A program made the translations under genes and the position numbers. DNA of 64,000 nucleotides from Actinernus sp. WN-2022. Its lineage: Eukaryota; Cnidaria; Anthozoa; Actiniaria; Actinernidae. This document shows, one piece after another, positions 62,403-64,000 of the stretch (its first letter is position 1; each line of letters opens with the position of its first letter). The notes beneath the pieces were generated by a model. It was given only the letters and a program-made list of their open reading frames with translations, searched no databases and was not told where the DNA came from. The stretch lies in the NCBI GenBank assembly GCA_030867875.1, contig JAOWCC010001589.1:145487745-145551744 (forward strand), given 5' to 3'.

Positions 62403-63909
62403 TTATTCCTCGTGAATTCTGTCCAAATGTAATGTCCATGATCGTGGAATGACCCATAGGCAACTTTGAGATGTAGCGCAGTTTCTCTTAAATAAGTGAG
62501 AGTTTAATGCACTGTTTTTAAGTCTAAGCCTAGCATGTAAAACTGAGGGGTACCGTGCCCCAAAATCAAATAGACGGCTTGTTTTTGATGTAAACAAATG
62601 TACCTTAAGGGATTGTTTGAATTTTGAAATACTTAATTCTTCGCGGAGATGTAGAGGTAGGTCATTTCAGTATGATATATTAGAGGGTAGATATGATTTC
62701 TTAAAGCGTTCTGTCCGAATACGCAAGAAGATTATAATCTGTTTTGTATTTGGAATACGATTTCAACAAATGGTTGCATTTTCTAATGTTCCGTTGAAAG
62801 TCTGCAGTCATCCATGGCTTGTCGGTGGGACGAATAATTACCTTTTTCGTGTAATGTTTGCTAATAATGACATTCAACGATTTGAACGAAGCATCATAAA
62901 CAATGTCCATGCTAGATTTGTCAGAAAAAAATGCTATTCCAGTCATTGTTACACAAATCTTGATTCAAAGAAGTTTCATTAAGGTGGCTAAAATTCCAAA
63001 TGTATCTTTCGAAAGCATGCGGTTTCTGTAAGGATATGCATAATTTACCCCAAACAACAGAATGGTCGCAATTTGATGGAGGACTGAGCGTCCCTGTTGA
63101 AGTAAAAAACCTAGGAGAGTCGGAGATAATAAGGTCTAAAATAGTTTCACTATTTGCCGTTATGCGTGTTGGTTCATTAACTAGTTGGAAAAGTGAATTT
63201 CGCTCAAGGAAATTGTACAATTGAATTCCAACATTAGAGCTGTTGTTTACGTCCTCACAATCAAAATGAGCGTTGAAATCACCGAGTAGAAAAAATGCCT
63301 TATAATGACAACGCTTAATTTTGTCAATTGTTTCCTGAAGAGAGTTAAATAACTCAATTGGCAGTTCGGAAGACGAGTCGGATGAGCGGTAACAGACACC
63401 ACATAATAAATGTTGCTTTATTGCATATTATTTCAACTAAAAGTAATTCTATATTTTTGGGTTCTAGATCGTTACTTCTTTTAGTGTAAAGGAACTCTTC
63501 TACATACAGGTCTACGACTCCACCGCGTTTCAGGTTTCTATCTCTTCTGAAAGGAGCATGATAACTGGGGAGAAGTAATGAGTCGCTATTTATTTTGTCG
63601 TTTAGCCATGTCTCAGAAACTCCAAAAACATTAAAACTGTGAGTAGAAAGTAATACCGAGATTTCGTGAAGTTTAGATGGAGTATTTAAACTTCGGGCAT
63701 TCAAATGTGCAAGGGAAAGACTGAGACACTTTGGTCCAGGCTGAATTTCTACATCGCCAGAAAAAAATAAGTAATATAAAGAAACATAGCGCTAAAGAAG
63801 TTGATAAAATATATCCAAGTGGAAGTGGACAAACATAATAATCAGTATGTACCATGCAGGAGTTGAAAAGTCCTATTGCCGCTCGGTAGGATTCTATGCT
63901 AACTCCCAT
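62403..63909 (-). mobile_element. LINE ORF2 fragment: endonuclease and C-terminus, RT deleted
   Basis: ATG 63909 starts ORF2 (MGVSIESYRAAIGLFNS). After a frameshift near 63757 come SGDVEIQPGPK and the endonuclease: LAHLNARSLNTPSKLHEISV, VFGVSETWLNDKINSDS, FRRDRNLKRGGVVDLYVEE, then after frameshifts ILDLIISDSPRFFTS and PSNCDHSVVWGK (catalytic His). A linker follows (IIRPTDKPWMTADFQRNIRK) to about 62640. The RT domain is missing: 62597-62403 encodes the C-terminal tail block PSVLHARLRLKNSALNSHLF. An internal deletion of the RT is the simplest explanation. The 5' region continues to, or beyond, the window edge. Confidence 0.82.
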
Positions 63910-64000
63910 TTAAGATAAATAAGAGCATAAATATATAAATAAAACTCACCTCGTATCGCACTAGGAAATATATAAGAAAAATTATAATACTATATATGAA

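Overview
The window reads as a transposon-dense stretch of a marine invertebrate nuclear genome, most likely a cnidarian (anthozoan or coral type). It is AT-rich, with GT-AG introns and (ATT)n-tailed LINEs. The families present include CR1/L2-like LINEs, BEL/Pao, DIRS and Penelope-like retroelements, THAP/YqaJ (ISL2EU-type) DNA transposons, a RAG1-core relative, an N-RAG-type gene, hAT, Crypton, and a tRNA-headed SINE. I see no convincing single-copy host gene and no rRNA or functional tRNA gene. Almost every coding stretch is broken by frameshifts, stops, deletions or nested insertions. The species is an inference from the element mix.

1-15.3 kb: decayed coding fragments, mostly on the minus strand. 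They are a hypothetical ORF (0.9-1.6 kb), a SWIM/YqaJ nuclease relic (3.1-4.7 kb), a RAG1-core C-terminal relic with catalytic Glu and CCHC knuckle (5.8-6.3 kb), LINE tails, a kinase relic (8.7-9.5 kb) and a Ulp1-like protease split by a LINE (9.8-12.8 kb).

15.3-22.8 kb: a plus-strand LINE interrupted by a 6,894-bp element with ~185-bp terminal inverted repeats and a 9-bp target duplication, the geometry of a Mutator-like element. Removing the element and one duplication restores the LINE frame exactly. Its interior has strong, constant G-over-C strand asymmetry, and it carries a Penelope-like RT fragment and a SINE.

22.8-36.0 kb: a patchwork of hAT, BEL/Pao (two partial copies), DIRS-like RT, a DDE transposase, LINE fragments, a 30-bp minisatellite and a dispersed repeat pair.

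36.0-44.4 kb: a TIR-bounded element (22-bp ends in TTTAAA) with a THAP gene and an interrupted gene for a P2X7-ballast-like zinc domain. Nested in it is a truncated ISL2EU-type unit: a transposase C-terminus facing a convergent 2.9-kb gene with SWIM, YqaJ nuclease, two PHD fingers, a serine-rich repeat and a Ulp1 protease.

44.4-64 kb: a spliced fragment of unknown type, a near full-length LINE (47.6-51.9 kb) and a nine-exon N-RAG-type gene with a RAG1 RING/zinc-finger-like start (52.7-55.6 kb). These are followed by a GC-rich intronless GRF-finger ORF, a THAP-HTH-DDE transposase, a Crypton-type recombinase, a RecQ-like helicase exon, small foldback elements and another LINE. The protein families suggest no shared host pathway; the organising principle is nested mobile elements that carry nuclease, SUMO-protease and chromatin-reader domains.
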